A program made the translations under genes and the position numbers. 64,000 nucleotides of DNA. Source: Caulobacter soli. GTDB taxonomy: Bacteria > Pseudomonadota > Alphaproteobacteria > Caulobacterales > Caulobacteraceae. The notes below the pieces were generated by a model, which worked only from the letters and a program-made list of their open reading frames with translations, was not told the DNA's origin and did no database searches. Positions 27,431 through 36,665 of the stretch are shown in pieces. The stretch is taken from assembly GCF_011045195.1 (NCBI RefSeq), contig NZ_CP049199.1:2294001-2358000 (forward strand), in the 5' to 3' direction. Positions within the stretch are counted from its first letter, which is position 1. Each line of letters begins with the position of its first letter.

Positions 27431-28455
27431 GCGGTCACTGTTTCGGAATTGGTGGCGGCCACCAGACCGGCCAGGGCCGCCTGGGCGCGGCCGTCGTCGA
27501 GCACGGCGCCGGCCAGTTCGACACCCTCGCGCAGGGTCTCGACCTTGTCGGCCACCAGGAAAGCGGCGGCGGCGTTGAGCATGACGATGTCGCGATATGG
27601 GCCTTTCTGGCCGCCCAGCAGGGCGGTCAGGGCCGCGGCGTTGTAGGCGGGTTCGCCGCCGGTGATGTCGGCCAGGGCGGCGCGGGGCAAGCCCACGGCC
27701 TCCGGGGTGATCGTGAACAGTCGCACCGACCCGTCCCGCCATTCGGCGACCTCGGTCTCGCCGGTGGTGGTCAGCTCGTCCATGCCGGCCCCGTGCACCG
27801 ACCAGGCGCGCTCGGCCCCCAGCGCGCCCAGCGCCTTGGCCACCGGCTCGACGAAGCGGTGGGCCGAGACGCCGACCACCTGGCGCTTGGCGCCGGCCGG
27901 ATTGGTCAGCGGACCCAGCAGGTTGAAGATAGTGCGGAAGCCCAGTTGCTGGCGGATCGGCGAGACGTGCTTCATCGCCCCGTGATGCGACTGGGCGAAC
28001 AGGAAGCAGATGCCGGCCGTGTCCAGCGCATGGCGCTGCTGGGCCAGGCTGGCGTCGATATTGACGCCCAGGGCGGCCAGGACGTCGGCGGTGCCGGACT
28101 TGGAGGTGATCGCCCGGTTGCCGTGCTTGGCGACCTTGAGACCCCCGCCGGCGGCGACGAAGCCCACGGCGGTGGAGATGTTCAGGGTGTGCAGGCCGTC
28201 GCCGCCGGTGCCGCAGACGTCGACGACGTCATACGGGTGATCCAGGTGGATGGCCGCGCGACGCATGGCGCGGGCGCAGGCGGTGATCTCGCCCACGGTC
28301 TCGCCCCGCAGGCGCATGGCGGTGACCGCCGCGGCCACCTGGGCGGGCGTGGGCTCGCCGCGCAGGCAGGCGGCGAAGAACAGCTCGGCGTCGTCCTCGT
28401 CGAGGGTCTGGCCGTCGGCCAGCTTGGCCAGCAGGGGCTTGAAAGCGTCCGACAT
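27427..28455 (-). CDS. trpD: Anthranilate phosphoribosyltransferase
   Basis: Transfers phosphoribose from PRPP to anthranilate. The 342-residue protein starts [18 protein letters not shown] and has the PRPP-binding [16 protein letters not shown] motif, [17 protein letters not shown] and the [16 protein letters not shown] segment. It is separate from trpG, not fused. It starts 2 bases after the trpG stop and overlaps trpC by 4 bases. Confidence 0.97.
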   Translation of the reverse strand: MSDAFKPLLAKLADGQTLDEDDAELFFAACLRGEPTPAQVAAAVTAMRLRGETVGEITACARAMRRAAIHLDHPYDVVDVCGTGGDGLHTLNISTAVGFVAAGGGLKVAKHGNRAITSKSGTADVLAALGVNIDASLAQQRHALDTAGICFLFAQSHHGAMKHVSPIRQQLGFRTIFNLLGPLTNPAGAKRQVVGVSAHRFVEPVAKALGALGAERAWSVHGAGMDELTTTGETEVAEWRDGSVRLFTITPEAVGLPRAALADITGGEPAYNAAALTALLGGQKGPYRDIVMLNAAAAFLVADKVETLREGVELAGAVLDDGRAQAALAGLVAATNSETVTA

Positions 28456-28457
28456 GC

Positions 28458-29054
28458 CTAGACCCAGATCGCCGCGTCGCGCTGCACCTTGGCCAGGTCC
28501 AGGAAGTTGGCCAGCAGCTGGTGGCCGCCCTCGGTGGCGATGGACTCCGGGTGGAACTGCACGCCGTAGACCGGACGGGTCTTGTGCTGCACGCCCATGA
28601 TCTCGCCGTCCTCGGTCCAGGCGGTGATCTCCAGGTCGTCGGGCAGGGTGGTCTTGTCGACCGCCAGGCTGTGATAGCGCGTGGCGATGAACGGGTTGGG
28701 CAGGCCTTTGAACACGCCCTGGTCGTTGTGGAAGATCTTGCTGGTCTTGCCGTGCATCACTTCCTTGGCGCGGATCACGTCGCCGCCATAGGCCTGGCCG
28801 ATGGCCTGGTGGCCCAGGCACACGCCCAGGATCGCCAGGTCGTCGGGCGCGCCGCGCAGCAGCGGCAGGCAGATGCCCGCCTGGTCCGGGTCCTTGGGGC
28901 CGGGCGACAGCAGCACCGCGCTCGGCTTGAGGCCCAGGGCCTCCTGCACCGACAGGTCGTCGTTGCGATGCACGACGGTGTCGGCCCCCAGCTCGTTCAG
29001 ATAGTGGACGAGGTTGTAGGTGAAGCTGTCGTAGTTATCGATGACGAGGATCAT
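28458..29054 (-). CDS. trpG: Anthranilate synthase component II (glutamine amidotransferase)
   Basis: Releases ammonia from glutamine for TrpE. It is a 198-residue class I amidotransferase with [11 protein letters not shown], the nucleophile motif [13 protein letters not shown], and the catalytic His-Glu pair in [18 protein letters not shown] 29054 begins at [16 protein letters not shown], the family N-terminus. Its partner trpE lies 6 kb away on the same strand, separated by the TPR and amine oxidase genes. Confidence 0.96.
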   Translation of the reverse strand: MILVIDNYDSFTYNLVHYLNELGADTVVHRNDDLSVQEALGLKPSAVLLSPGPKDPDQAGICLPLLRGAPDDLAILGVCLGHQAIGQAYGGDVIRAKEVMHGKTSKIFHNDQGVFKGLPNPFIATRYHSLAVDKTTLPDDLEITAWTEDGEIMGVQHKTRPVYGVQFHPESIATEGGHQLLANFLDLAKVQRDAAIWV

Positions 29055-29165
29055 GACGCCGCCAAGCTCTTGAATGGACCGCCCGAACGCTGCGGACCCT
29101 GCGCGGTCGTGGACGCAGGGGTACATCGTTCAGTTCAGCTCGGGTTGCAAGGGCCGAGGGGCCGT

Positions 29166-30851
29166 TCAGTCCTGGGTCCGCTCCGCCAGGGCCGTCGTCA
29201 TCGCCTCGACGACGGGGGGCCAGTCGCCGGCCGTGGGCTGACGAAACTGGCGCAGGCCGGCGTACCAGGGGGTGTCCTCGCGCTCCAGCTCCCAGCGCCA
29301 GCAGGTGTCGAAGCGGTTCAGCATCCAGACCGGCGTGCCGATCGCCCCCGCCAGGTGAGCGACGGCGGTGTCGACGCTGATCACCAGGTCCAGATTGGCG
29401 ACCAGGGCGGCGGTCTCGACGAAGTCGGTCAGGTCGCTGGTGAAGTCGTGGAGCACCATGCCCGGCGGCGGGTCTCGCGCTTCCAGGCCCGGTTCGTCCT
29501 TTTGCAGGGACACGAAACTCACACCGGGCACGGAGGCCAGGGGCGCCAGCTGCGCGAGCCGAACCGAGCGGCGCTTGTCGACGGCGTCGACCCTGGGCTG
29601 CCAGGGACGTCGCCCGCCGGACCAGACCAGGCCGACCTTAAGGCCCTCCAGCGGCGCCAGGCGCTCGGCCCAGGCCGCCGCGCGGTCCGGATCGGGCCGC
29701 AGATAGGGCGCGCCGTCGATGGTCTGGTCATCCTGCTCCAACACCCCGCCCAGGCTGAGCAGCGGCAGATGGGCGTCGAAATCGGGCAGGGGATCGCCGT
29801 ACCCGACGACCTCGATCCCGGGCCATTGGTCACGCAACAGCGAGATCAGCGGCTTGTGGGCCTCCAGGATCAGCCGGGCGTCGGGCGCCAGGCGGGCGGC
29901 CGCCAACGGCGCCAGGCGGCAAAACTGCAGGATGTCCCCCAGGCCTTGCTCGGCGGTGATCAGCAGCTTGCCGCCGGGCAAGGGAGACCCGTCCCATTCC
30001 GGCTGGATGAAGACGCGATTGTCGGGTCGATCTTCAGTCTTCCAGCGCCAGTGATACTGCGCCCAGCCTTCCCTGTATTGGCCGACCTTCAACAGGACGA
30101 GGCCCAGGTTGTAATGCAGGCTGGCGTCCTCGGGCGCCAGGCTCAGGCCGGTGCGGTAGACCATCTCGGCGTCGGCGACCCGGCCCAACTGGTTCAGCAG
30201 CACGCCCATGTCGTTCAGAATCCTGGGGTCGTCCTGCCTGAGGCGCAGCGCTTCCTGCAGGGCCTGGCCGGCCTCTTCCAACCGACCCAGCGCGTGCAGC
30301 GACTTGCCCAGGTTGTGGCGCGCGCCGACATGGGTCGGGTCCAGGGTCGTCGCGGTGCGATAGCAGGCCTCGGCCTCGGCGTGACGGTCCAGGTCGGTCA
30401 GGGCTATGCCGAGGTTGTTGTGGAACACCGGCGAGCCGGGCGACAGCTCGATCGCTCGCTGAAAGAAGGCCAGGGCCTCGGCGTTGCGGCCTTGCCGGCC
30501 CAGGACGAGGCCCAGATTGTTATTGGCTTCGAGCGCCTCGGGGGCGAGCGCGAGGACCCGCCGGTAGCGGGTCTCGGCCTCGGCGAAGCGGCCGAGCTGC
30601 TGCAGGGCCACGCCCTCGCCGAACAGGTGGTGGACCTCGCCGGGCTCGAGCGCGCGGGCCTTGTCCGCCCAGTCCCGCGCCAGGTCGGATCGGCCGAACT
30701 GTTCGGCCAGCAGGCTCATCAACCGCCAGGCCTCGGCGTGGCCAGGATTGGCGGTCAGCACCTCGCCATAGGCGGCTTGAGCCTCGGCGAAACGGTCCGC
30801 CTGATGGTGAGCCAGGCCTTCCTGGAAGCGAGCGGCGATCAGATCCTGCAC
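29166..30851 (-). CDS. TPR protein with C-terminal glycosyltransferase-like domain (paralogue A)
   Basis: A 561-residue protein. Residues 1-285 are about eight tetratricopeptide repeats (for example NNLGLVLGRQGRNAEALAFF). The C-terminal 260 residues have a GT-B, heptosyltransferase/OGT-like pattern: AEQGLGDILQFCRLAP, LKVGLVWSGG and DLVISVDTAVAHLAGAIGTP. It may glycosylate proteins or surface glycan, but no substrate is evident. The start is GTG 30851. The next gene upstream on the same strand encodes a close paralogue of the same length and domain order. It lies between trpG and trpE and looks like an insertion into the trp region. Confidence 0.8.
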   Translation of the reverse strand: MQDLIAARFQEGLAHHQADRFAEAQAAYGEVLTANPGHAEAWRLMSLLAEQFGRSDLARDWADKARALEPGEVHHLFGEGVALQQLGRFAEAETRYRRVLALAPEALEANNNLGLVLGRQGRNAEALAFFQRAIELSPGSPVFHNNLGIALTDLDRHAEAEACYRTATTLDPTHVGARHNLGKSLHALGRLEEAGQALQEALRLRQDDPRILNDMGVLLNQLGRVADAEMVYRTGLSLAPEDASLHYNLGLVLLKVGQYREGWAQYHWRWKTEDRPDNRVFIQPEWDGSPLPGGKLLITAEQGLGDILQFCRLAPLAAARLAPDARLILEAHKPLISLLRDQWPGIEVVGYGDPLPDFDAHLPLLSLGGVLEQDDQTIDGAPYLRPDPDRAAAWAERLAPLEGLKVGLVWSGGRRPWQPRVDAVDKRRSVRLAQLAPLASVPGVSFVSLQKDEPGLEARDPPPGMVLHDFTSDLTDFVETAALVANLDLVISVDTAVAHLAGAIGTPVWMLNRFDTCWRWELEREDTPWYAGLRQFRQPTAGDWPPVVEAMTTALAERTQD

Positions 30852-30947
30852 TTTGACTCTTCGAGAGGCGCATCGTCGGAGCGGCGACTATTTCAGAGTC
30901 TTCGGCGATTGCACACAGCGGCGGTTGGACGCGGTCCGCGAGGCGGC

Positions 30948-32621
30948 TCAGCCGCGCGCCCGCTCCGCCAGGGCCGCCGCGAGCGCCGTGATGACGCTGT
31001 CCCAATCGCCGGCCGCGGGCTGACGAAACTGCCGCAGGCCCGCGTACCAGGGGGTGTCTTCGCGCTCCAGCTCCCAGCGCCAGCAGGTGTCGAAGCGATT
31101 GAGCAGCCAGACCGGCGTTCCGATCGCCCCGGCCAGGTGGGCGACGGCGGTGTCGACGCTGATCACCAGGTCCAGATTGGCCGCGACGGCGGCGGTCTCG
31201 ACAAAATCGGTCAGATCCTCGCCAAGGTCGAGCAGGGTCATGCCGGCCGGCGGATCCTTGGCCTGGGCGGCGGGGGCCTCCTTCTGCAGCGAGACGAACG
31301 ACACGCCGGGAACGGCGGCCAGGGGCGCGAGGGCGGCCAGGGTCACCGAGCGCTTGCGGTCGTTGGTCCCCAGGAGCTGACCGCCGGCCCAGACCAGGCC
31401 GACCTTCAGACCCTTCAGCGGCGCCAGGCGCTGGGCCCAGGCCGCCACGCGGTCCGGATCGGGCCGCAGATAGGGCGCGCCGTCGATGGTCTGATGGTCC
31501 TGCCCCAGCACGCCGCCCAGGCTGAGCAGCGGCAGGTGGGCGTCGAAGGCGGGCAGGGGATCGTCGTGACCGATGACCTCGATCCCGGGCCATTGGTCGC
31601 GCAGCAGCGAGATCAGCGGCCTGTGAACCTCGAAGGTCAGCCGCGCGTCGGGCGCCAGGCGGGCGGCCGCCAAGGGCGCCAGGCGGCAAAATTGCAAGGT
31701 GTCGCCCAGGCCCTGTTCGGCGTTGATCAGCAGGCGGCCGGCGGGCAGGGGGGAGCCGTCCCATTCCGGCTGAGTGAAGCCGCGTTGGCGGGTCCGATAG
31801 TCCTCGGTCTTCCAACGCCAGTGATACTGCGCCCAACCTTCCTCGTATTGGCCGGTCAACAGCAGGACGAGGCCGAGATTGTAGTGCAGGCCGGCGTCCT
31901 CCGGCGTGATGGCCAGGCCGGCGCGAAGCACCATCTCGGCGTCGGCGACCCGGCCCAGCTCGTGCAACAGTATGCCCATGTCGTTCAGGGCGCCGGCGTC
32001 CTCCGGCCGCAGGCGCAAGGCCTCCTGCAGGGCCAGGCCGGCCTCCTCGAGCCGGCCCGCCGCGTGCAGCGCCTTGCCCAGGTTATGGTGGGCGTCGACA
32101 TAGCCCGGATCCAGAAGGACCGCGGCGCGGAAGCTGGGCGCGGCCTCGGCGTGGCGGCTCAGGTCGTTCAGGGCGATGCCGAGGTTGTTGTGGAAGGCCG
32201 GCTTGTTCGGCGCCAGTCGGACCGCCTGTCTAGCGACGTCCAGGGCCTCTTCCTTCCGACCCTGCTTGCCCAACAGGATGCCCAGATTGTTGTAGGCGTC
32301 GGCCAGCTCGGGGTGGAGATCCATGATCTGGCGATAGCGCGCCTCGGCGTCGGCGGGACGGCCGATCTCCTGCAGGGTCACGGCCTCGGAAAAGGCGAAA
32401 CTGACGTTCTCGGGCTCCAGGGCGATGGCCTTGCCGATCCAGTCCAGCGCCAGGTCGGGCCGGCCGAACTGCTTGGCCAGCTGACTCATCACCTGCCAGG
32501 CTTCGGCGTGACGCGGATCGGCGAGCAGGACCTCGCTGAGAGCGTCCTGGGCCTCGGCGAAGCGTCCGGCCCTCTGATGGGCCAGGCCTTCCTGGAAACG
32601 AGCGGCGATCGGGTCGTGCAC
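30948..32621 (-). CDS. TPR protein with C-terminal glycosyltransferase-like domain (paralogue B)
   Basis: A 557-residue paralogue of the preceding gene. It has the same N-terminus (DPIAARFQEGLAHQ versus DLIAARFQEGLAHH), the same TPR array and the same C-terminal motifs AEQGLGDTLQFCRLAP, LKVGLVWAGG and DLVISVDTAVAHLAGAIGTP. DNA near the 3' ends is also closely alike (about 31019-31184 versus 29236-29400). The start is GTG 32621. The longer open frame upstream runs antisense through the amine oxidase gene and is not credible. The tandem arrangement indicates duplication followed by divergence in the mid-region. Confidence 0.8.
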   Translation of the reverse strand: MHDPIAARFQEGLAHQRAGRFAEAQDALSEVLLADPRHAEAWQVMSQLAKQFGRPDLALDWIGKAIALEPENVSFAFSEAVTLQEIGRPADAEARYRQIMDLHPELADAYNNLGILLGKQGRKEEALDVARQAVRLAPNKPAFHNNLGIALNDLSRHAEAAPSFRAAVLLDPGYVDAHHNLGKALHAAGRLEEAGLALQEALRLRPEDAGALNDMGILLHELGRVADAEMVLRAGLAITPEDAGLHYNLGLVLLLTGQYEEGWAQYHWRWKTEDYRTRQRGFTQPEWDGSPLPAGRLLINAEQGLGDTLQFCRLAPLAAARLAPDARLTFEVHRPLISLLRDQWPGIEVIGHDDPLPAFDAHLPLLSLGGVLGQDHQTIDGAPYLRPDPDRVAAWAQRLAPLKGLKVGLVWAGGQLLGTNDRKRSVTLAALAPLAAVPGVSFVSLQKEAPAAQAKDPPAGMTLLDLGEDLTDFVETAAVAANLDLVISVDTAVAHLAGAIGTPVWLLNRFDTCWRWELEREDTPWYAGLRQFRQPAAGDWDSVITALAAALAERARG

Positions 32622-32735
32622 GGCGACTCTCGGGGACGATAAGGCGCCGACTATTCCAGAGTCGGGGCGCGATGCACGTGATTTGCGACGATATGGGACA
32701 TTGCGACGCTGGCGCGGTCGGGCATGCTGTCGGCC

Positions 32736-32942
32736 ATGGATCCCGCTGATTCCGCCCTCGACACCGCCGCCCTGGCCTATGCCCGAGCCCTGCTGCGCAA
32801 ACCGATGCGCCGGCAGAGGATGGGGCCGGTCCTGGCCGCCGCCGCCTTCGCGGCGCTCAGCGCGGTGACCTTCGCCACGGTGATGATCATGGCCCCGCCG
32901 GCGGTCGTGCAGCATCTGCCGTCGGACCGTCTGGGCGACTAG
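32736..32942 (+). CDS. Small single-pass membrane protein, unknown
   Basis: A 68-residue product starting at ATG 32736 (ATG 32724 would add four residues). A charged N-terminus with MRRQRMG is followed by one hydrophobic segment (about residues 32-54, VLAAAAFAALSAVTFATVMI) and a short polar tail, a plausible small inner-membrane protein. Codon use has the strong GC3 bias of neighbouring genes. It is divergent from the TPR pair and upstream of the amine oxidase on the same strand. I do not recognise a family. Confidence 0.5.
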   Translation: MDPADSALDTAALAYARALLRKPMRRQRMGPVLAAAAFAALSAVTFATVMIMAPPAVVQHLPSDRLGD

Positions 32943-33059
32943 GACCAGACGGCGCCTGCTGGGCGGGCGCCCCGATCGCAAGGCGTCCGGCGTCATCGCC
33001 GTCTCTTGCCAGGTTCCATGATTGCTCCTCCCATGCCTCGCGCAAACGAGGGGACGATC

Positions 33060-34637
33060 ATGGGCATTTCGCGACGCCGGTTTCTGGGCGCGGTCGGTTC
33101 GGCCGGCGGCTATGGAGCGCTCTACACCACCATGATGGGCATGGGCCTGCTGGCCGCGCCGCGCGCCTATGCCGGCGCGCCCAAGCTGGGCCTGGCCGGC
33201 GGCAAGGGCGCTTCGGTGGCGATCCTGGGGGCGGGCGTGGCCGGCCTGGTCTCGGCCTACGAGCTGCGCAAGGCCGGCTACAACGTCACGGTTCTGGAAG
33301 CGCGTGACCGTCCGGGCGGCCGGGCCTGGTCGGTGCGGTCGGGCACGAAGATCGTTCAGACGGGCCGACCCGACCAGACCGTCGACTGGACCGCCGGCAA
33401 GAACGACTATTTCAACGCCGGCCCCGCCCGCATCCCGCAGTGGCACCACGCCATCCTCGGCTATTGCCAGGAACTGGGCGTGCCGCTGGAGGTGATGGTC
33501 AACGCCAACCGCTCGGCCAAGCTGGATTTCGGCGGCCAGGTGGTCACCGAGCGCCAGGCGGTCAACGACACCCGCGGGGCCTTCACCGAACTGCTGGCCA
33601 AGGCCGTCGACAAGGGCGCGCTGGACCAGGAGCTGACCGGGATCGATAAGCAGAAGCTGGTGGGTTACTTGTCGGCCTACGGCGACCTGTCGAAGAATAC
33701 CTATGCGGGCTCGACCCGGGCGGGCTTCCTGGCCTCGCCGGGCGGCTACGACCATCCGCCCAAGGGCGGGCCGCCGCTGCATATGGCCGACATGATGAAA
33801 TCCCAGTTCTGGGGCGCCAGCCTGATCTTCGAGGAGATCATCGACATGCAGGCCACCATGCTGCAGCCGGTGGGCGGCATGGACCGGATTTCCTACGCCC
33901 TCTACGAGCAGGTGAAGCCGGCGGTGAAGTTCGAGGCGGTGGTCAAGGAACTGCGCAAGACCGGCCCCCAAGGGAAGAAGAATGGGGGCGTCAAGATCGT
34001 CTACGCCGACAAGGCCGGCGTCCAGACGCTGGAGGCCGACTACTGCATTTGCACGATCCCGTTGCCGGTGCTGGCCAAGATTCCGTCCGACTTCGCCCCG
34101 CGCGTGAAACAGGCCATCGCCGCCGGTGAATATCACCACGGCACCAAGGTGGCCTGGGAGAGCCGGCGGTTCTGGGAGCAGGACGACTTCCAGTACGGCG
34201 GCCTGGGCTGGACCGACGAGGCCAATGAGCTGGTCTGGTACCCCAGCGGCGGCATCGGCGAGAAGACCGGCATCCTGGTCGGCGCCTATTCGATCGGCTT
34301 CTCGGGTCCGGCCAGCCCGCCGAAATACGCGGCCATGTCGTTTGAGGAGCGCTTCGCCCTGTCGCGCAAGGTGATCGAGAAGTTCCACCCCGGTCACGGC
34401 CAGGAGCTGACCAAGCCGTTCACCGTCTCATGGATGCAGACGCCCTACAGCGAGGGCGTGGCCGTGGGCTGGAAGGACGAGCAGCGGGCCACCGACTACG
34501 CCGAGCTGTGCAAGCCCGACGGCGCCTTCTATTTCGCCGGCGAGCACATGAGCTATATCAACGCCTGGCAGGAGGGCGCGGCGCTGTCGGCGCACGAGGC
34601 GCTGAAGCTGATCCAGGCCCGGGTGTCGGCGGTTTAG
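33060..34637 (+). CDS. Tat-exported flavin monoamine oxidase / L-amino-acid oxidase-like protein
   Basis: A 525-residue flavoenzyme expected to act in the periplasm. The twin-arginine signal SRRRFLGAVG is at residues 4-13. The FAD loop ILGAGVAGLVSAYELRKAG and EARDRPGGRAWS follow near 55-100, and the C-terminal FAGEHMSYINAWQEGAALSA covers the flavin. Such enzymes oxidise amines or amino acids to imines, releasing H2O2. ATG 33060 has GAGGGGA 5 bases upstream; the frame also opens at 33006, but that would bury the Tat motif. An NTF2-like gene follows 10 bases later. Confidence 0.88.
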   Translation: MGISRRRFLGAVGSAGGYGALYTTMMGMGLLAAPRAYAGAPKLGLAGGKGASVAILGAGVAGLVSAYELRKAGYNVTVLEARDRPGGRAWSVRSGTKIVQTGRPDQTVDWTAGKNDYFNAGPARIPQWHHAILGYCQELGVPLEVMVNANRSAKLDFGGQVVTERQAVNDTRGAFTELLAKAVDKGALDQELTGIDKQKLVGYLSAYGDLSKNTYAGSTRAGFLASPGGYDHPPKGGPPLHMADMMKSQFWGASLIFEEIIDMQATMLQPVGGMDRISYALYEQVKPAVKFEAVVKELRKTGPQGKKNGGVKIVYADKAGVQTLEADYCICTIPLPVLAKIPSDFAPRVKQAIAAGEYHHGTKVAWESRRFWEQDDFQYGGLGWTDEANELVWYPSGGIGEKTGILVGAYSIGFSGPASPPKYAAMSFEERFALSRKVIEKFHPGHGQELTKPFTVSWMQTPYSEGVAVGWKDEQRATDYAELCKPDGAFYFAGEHMSYINAWQEGAALSAHEALKLIQARVSAV

Positions 34638-34647
34638 GGGATGACGC

Positions 34648-35133
34648 ATGACCAGCGAGGCGCGGCTCGCCCAGCTTGAGGACGAACGCGCGATCCGGCG
34701 GCTCACCGCCGTCTATGGTGAGGCGGTCGGTCGCCTCGACGCCCACGCGGCGGCGTCGACCTATGTCGAGGACGGTCGCGTCTCGATCCTGGGGCGGGAG
34801 ACGGTCGGGCGCGTCGCGATCGAAGCCGGCATGCGGGCCAGTTTCGAGGCCCATGCGCTGCTTCAGTTCGCCGCCCATGGCGGGCTGATCGACATTGCCG
34901 GAGATCGGGCGACGGCGCGCTGGTCGACGGTCGAGTTCGCGGTGCGGCATGGGTCCGAGGACATCCACTGCATCCTCGGTCGCTACGAGGACGACCTTGT
35001 CCGTCAGCCGGACGGCTGGCGCTTTCGGCGCCGCGTCTTCACCCTGGCCAGCCGCGCGCGGCTGGCGCCCGACAAACTCCAGCTCAACGCGGATTTCGCC
35101 AGGCGCCTGGTCGGCGACGTGTCGGACTCCTAG
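34648..35133 (+). CDS. NTF2-like (SnoaL-type) protein
   Basis: A 161-residue cone-shaped-fold protein. It begins RLAQLEDERAIRRLTAVYGE, followed by DAHAAASTYVEDGRVSIL and a strand-rich C-terminal half including HCILGRYEDDLVRQPDGWRF. This is the usual SnoaL/ketosteroid-isomerase-like pattern. It follows the amine oxidase closely (10 bases, good AGGGGA ribosome site) and may act on its product, though this is inference. Its TAG stop lies in a CTAG shared with the opposing trpE stop. Confidence 0.78.
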   Translation: MTSEARLAQLEDERAIRRLTAVYGEAVGRLDAHAAASTYVEDGRVSILGRETVGRVAIEAGMRASFEAHALLQFAAHGGLIDIAGDRATARWSTVEFAVRHGSEDIHCILGRYEDDLVRQPDGWRFRRRVFTLASRARLAPDKLQLNADFARRLVGDVSDS

Positions 35134-36665
35134 GCGAAGCGCCAGGCCTCTTCGGCCGCGCGCTTCAGGGCCCGGGACTTGTGCAGGGTCTCGTCGTACT
35201 CGGCGTCCGGGTCGCTGTCGGCCACCACGCCGCCGCCGGCCTGGACGTACATCATGCCGTCCTTGACCAGGGCCGTGCGCAGCACGATGCAGGTGTCGAC
35301 CGAGCCGTCGGCGCCGATATAGCCCACGGCGCCGGCGTAGCCGATGCCGCGCTTCTCGATTTCCAGCTCGTCGATGATCTCCATGGCCCGCACCTTGGGC
35401 GCGCCCGAGAGCGTGCCGGCGGGCAGGGCGGCCATCAGCACGTCGACCGGATCCACGCCGTCGGGCGCATCGCCCTCGACGTTGGAGACGATGTGCATGA
35501 CGTGGCTGTAGCGCTCGATCTTGAAGCTGTCGGTCACCCGGACGTTGGCGCTCTTGCCCTTGGCGGCCGGATCGTTGCTGCCGGCGTGCTTGAGCATGGC
35601 CACGCGGCCCACGTCGTTGCGACCCAGGTCCAGCAGCATCAGGTGTTCGGAGCGCTCCTTGGGATCGGCCAGCAGCTCCTTCTCCAGCGCCAGGTCCTGC
35701 TCGGGCGTGGCGCCGCGGGGGCGGGTGCCGGCGATCGGGCGGATGGTGATCTTGCCGTCGCGCAGCCGCACCAGAATCTCCGGCGACGAGCCGACCAGGT
35801 TGAAGCCGTCCAGGTCCAGGAAATACAGGAACGGCGACGGATTGGTCCGGCGCAGCGAGCGGTAGAGGGCGAACGGCTCCAGCGGGAAGGGCGCGCGGAA
35901 GCGGTGGCTGGGCACCACCTGGAAGATGTCGCCGGCCCGGATGTACTCCTTGGCCTTCTCGACCACCTCGGCGTAGTCGGCGCGGCTGACCGGCGTCGTG
36001 AACTCGGCCTGGCCGTGGCTCTGGCGCGGCGCGGTCTGGGTGAGCGGCCCGCGCAGGTCGGCCATCACGCTCTCGATCCGGCCCTGGGCGGCGGCGTAGG
36101 CGTCGGCGGCCGACACGCCCTTGGCCGGACGCGCCGTGGTGACCAGGATAATCTCCTGGGCGATGGCGTCGAACACCGCCACGATCGACGGCCGGGTCAT
36201 GATGCCGTCCGGCAGACCCAGCGTGTCCGTATTGACGTCCGGCAGGCGCTCGGCCAGGCGGACCATGTCGTAGCCCAGGGCGCCGAACACGCCGGCCGAC
36301 GGCGGCGGCAGGCCAGCCGGCAGCTCGATGCGCGAGCGGGCGATCAGATCGCGCAGGCTGTCCAGCGCGCCGCCCGCCTGGGGCGTGAAACGGCCGGCGG
36401 CGATGTCGTCGCCCTCGGCGATCTCGGCCTGGTCGCCGCGACAGCGCCAGACGAGGTCCGGCTTCATCGCCACGATCGAATAGCGCCCGCGCCAGGCGCC
36501 GCCCTCGACGCTCTCGAACAGGAAGGCGTAGGGCCGTCCATGACCGATCTTCAGATAGGCCGAGACCGGGGTCTCCAGGTCGTCGATCAGTCGGGTCCAG
36601 ACCACCTGCGGGCGGTCGGCCTCATAGGCGGCGGTGAAGGCGTCGAGGCTGGGTTCGAGGCTCAT
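35130..36665 (-). CDS. trpE: Anthranilate synthase component I
   Basis: Converts chorismate to anthranilate with ammonia from TrpG. The 511-residue protein has the N-terminal regulatory domain (FLFESVEGGAWRGRYS, the tryptophan-binding ES region). The chorismate-binding domain contains VGSSPEILVR, RPIAGTRPRG, MLLDLGRNDVGRV, PAGTLSGAPKVRAMEI and the C-terminal GGGVVADSDPDAEY. ATG 36665 overlaps the ppiD stop by one base (TAATG), so trpE is cotranscribed with ppiD rather than with trpG. Confidence 0.97.
   Translation of the reverse strand: MSLEPSLDAFTAAYEADRPQVVWTRLIDDLETPVSAYLKIGHGRPYAFLFESVEGGAWRGRYSIVAMKPDLVWRCRGDQAEIAEGDDIAAGRFTPQAGGALDSLRDLIARSRIELPAGLPPPSAGVFGALGYDMVRLAERLPDVNTDTLGLPDGIMTRPSIVAVFDAIAQEIILVTTARPAKGVSAADAYAAAQGRIESVMADLRGPLTQTAPRQSHGQAEFTTPVSRADYAEVVEKAKEYIRAGDIFQVVPSHRFRAPFPLEPFALYRSLRRTNPSPFLYFLDLDGFNLVGSSPEILVRLRDGKITIRPIAGTRPRGATPEQDLALEKELLADPKERSEHLMLLDLGRNDVGRVAMLKHAGSNDPAAKGKSANVRVTDSFKIERYSHVMHIVSNVEGDAPDGVDPVDVLMAALPAGTLSGAPKVRAMEIIDELEIEKRGIGYAGAVGYIGADGSVDTCIVLRTALVKDGMMYVQAGGGVVADSDPDAEYDETLHKSRALKRAAEEAWRFA

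Noticed and set aside
28521..32642. A 1373-codon plus-strand frame across trpG and both TPR genes
   Set aside because: It is antisense to three well-supported genes and reads as Gly/Gln/Arg/Val-rich repetitive sequence; its length comes from the codon bias of the repeats on the other strand.
32622..34397. Upstream extension of the second TPR gene
   Set aside because: The added ~590 codons lie antisense to the amine oxidase and match nothing; GTG 32621 matches the paralogue's start.
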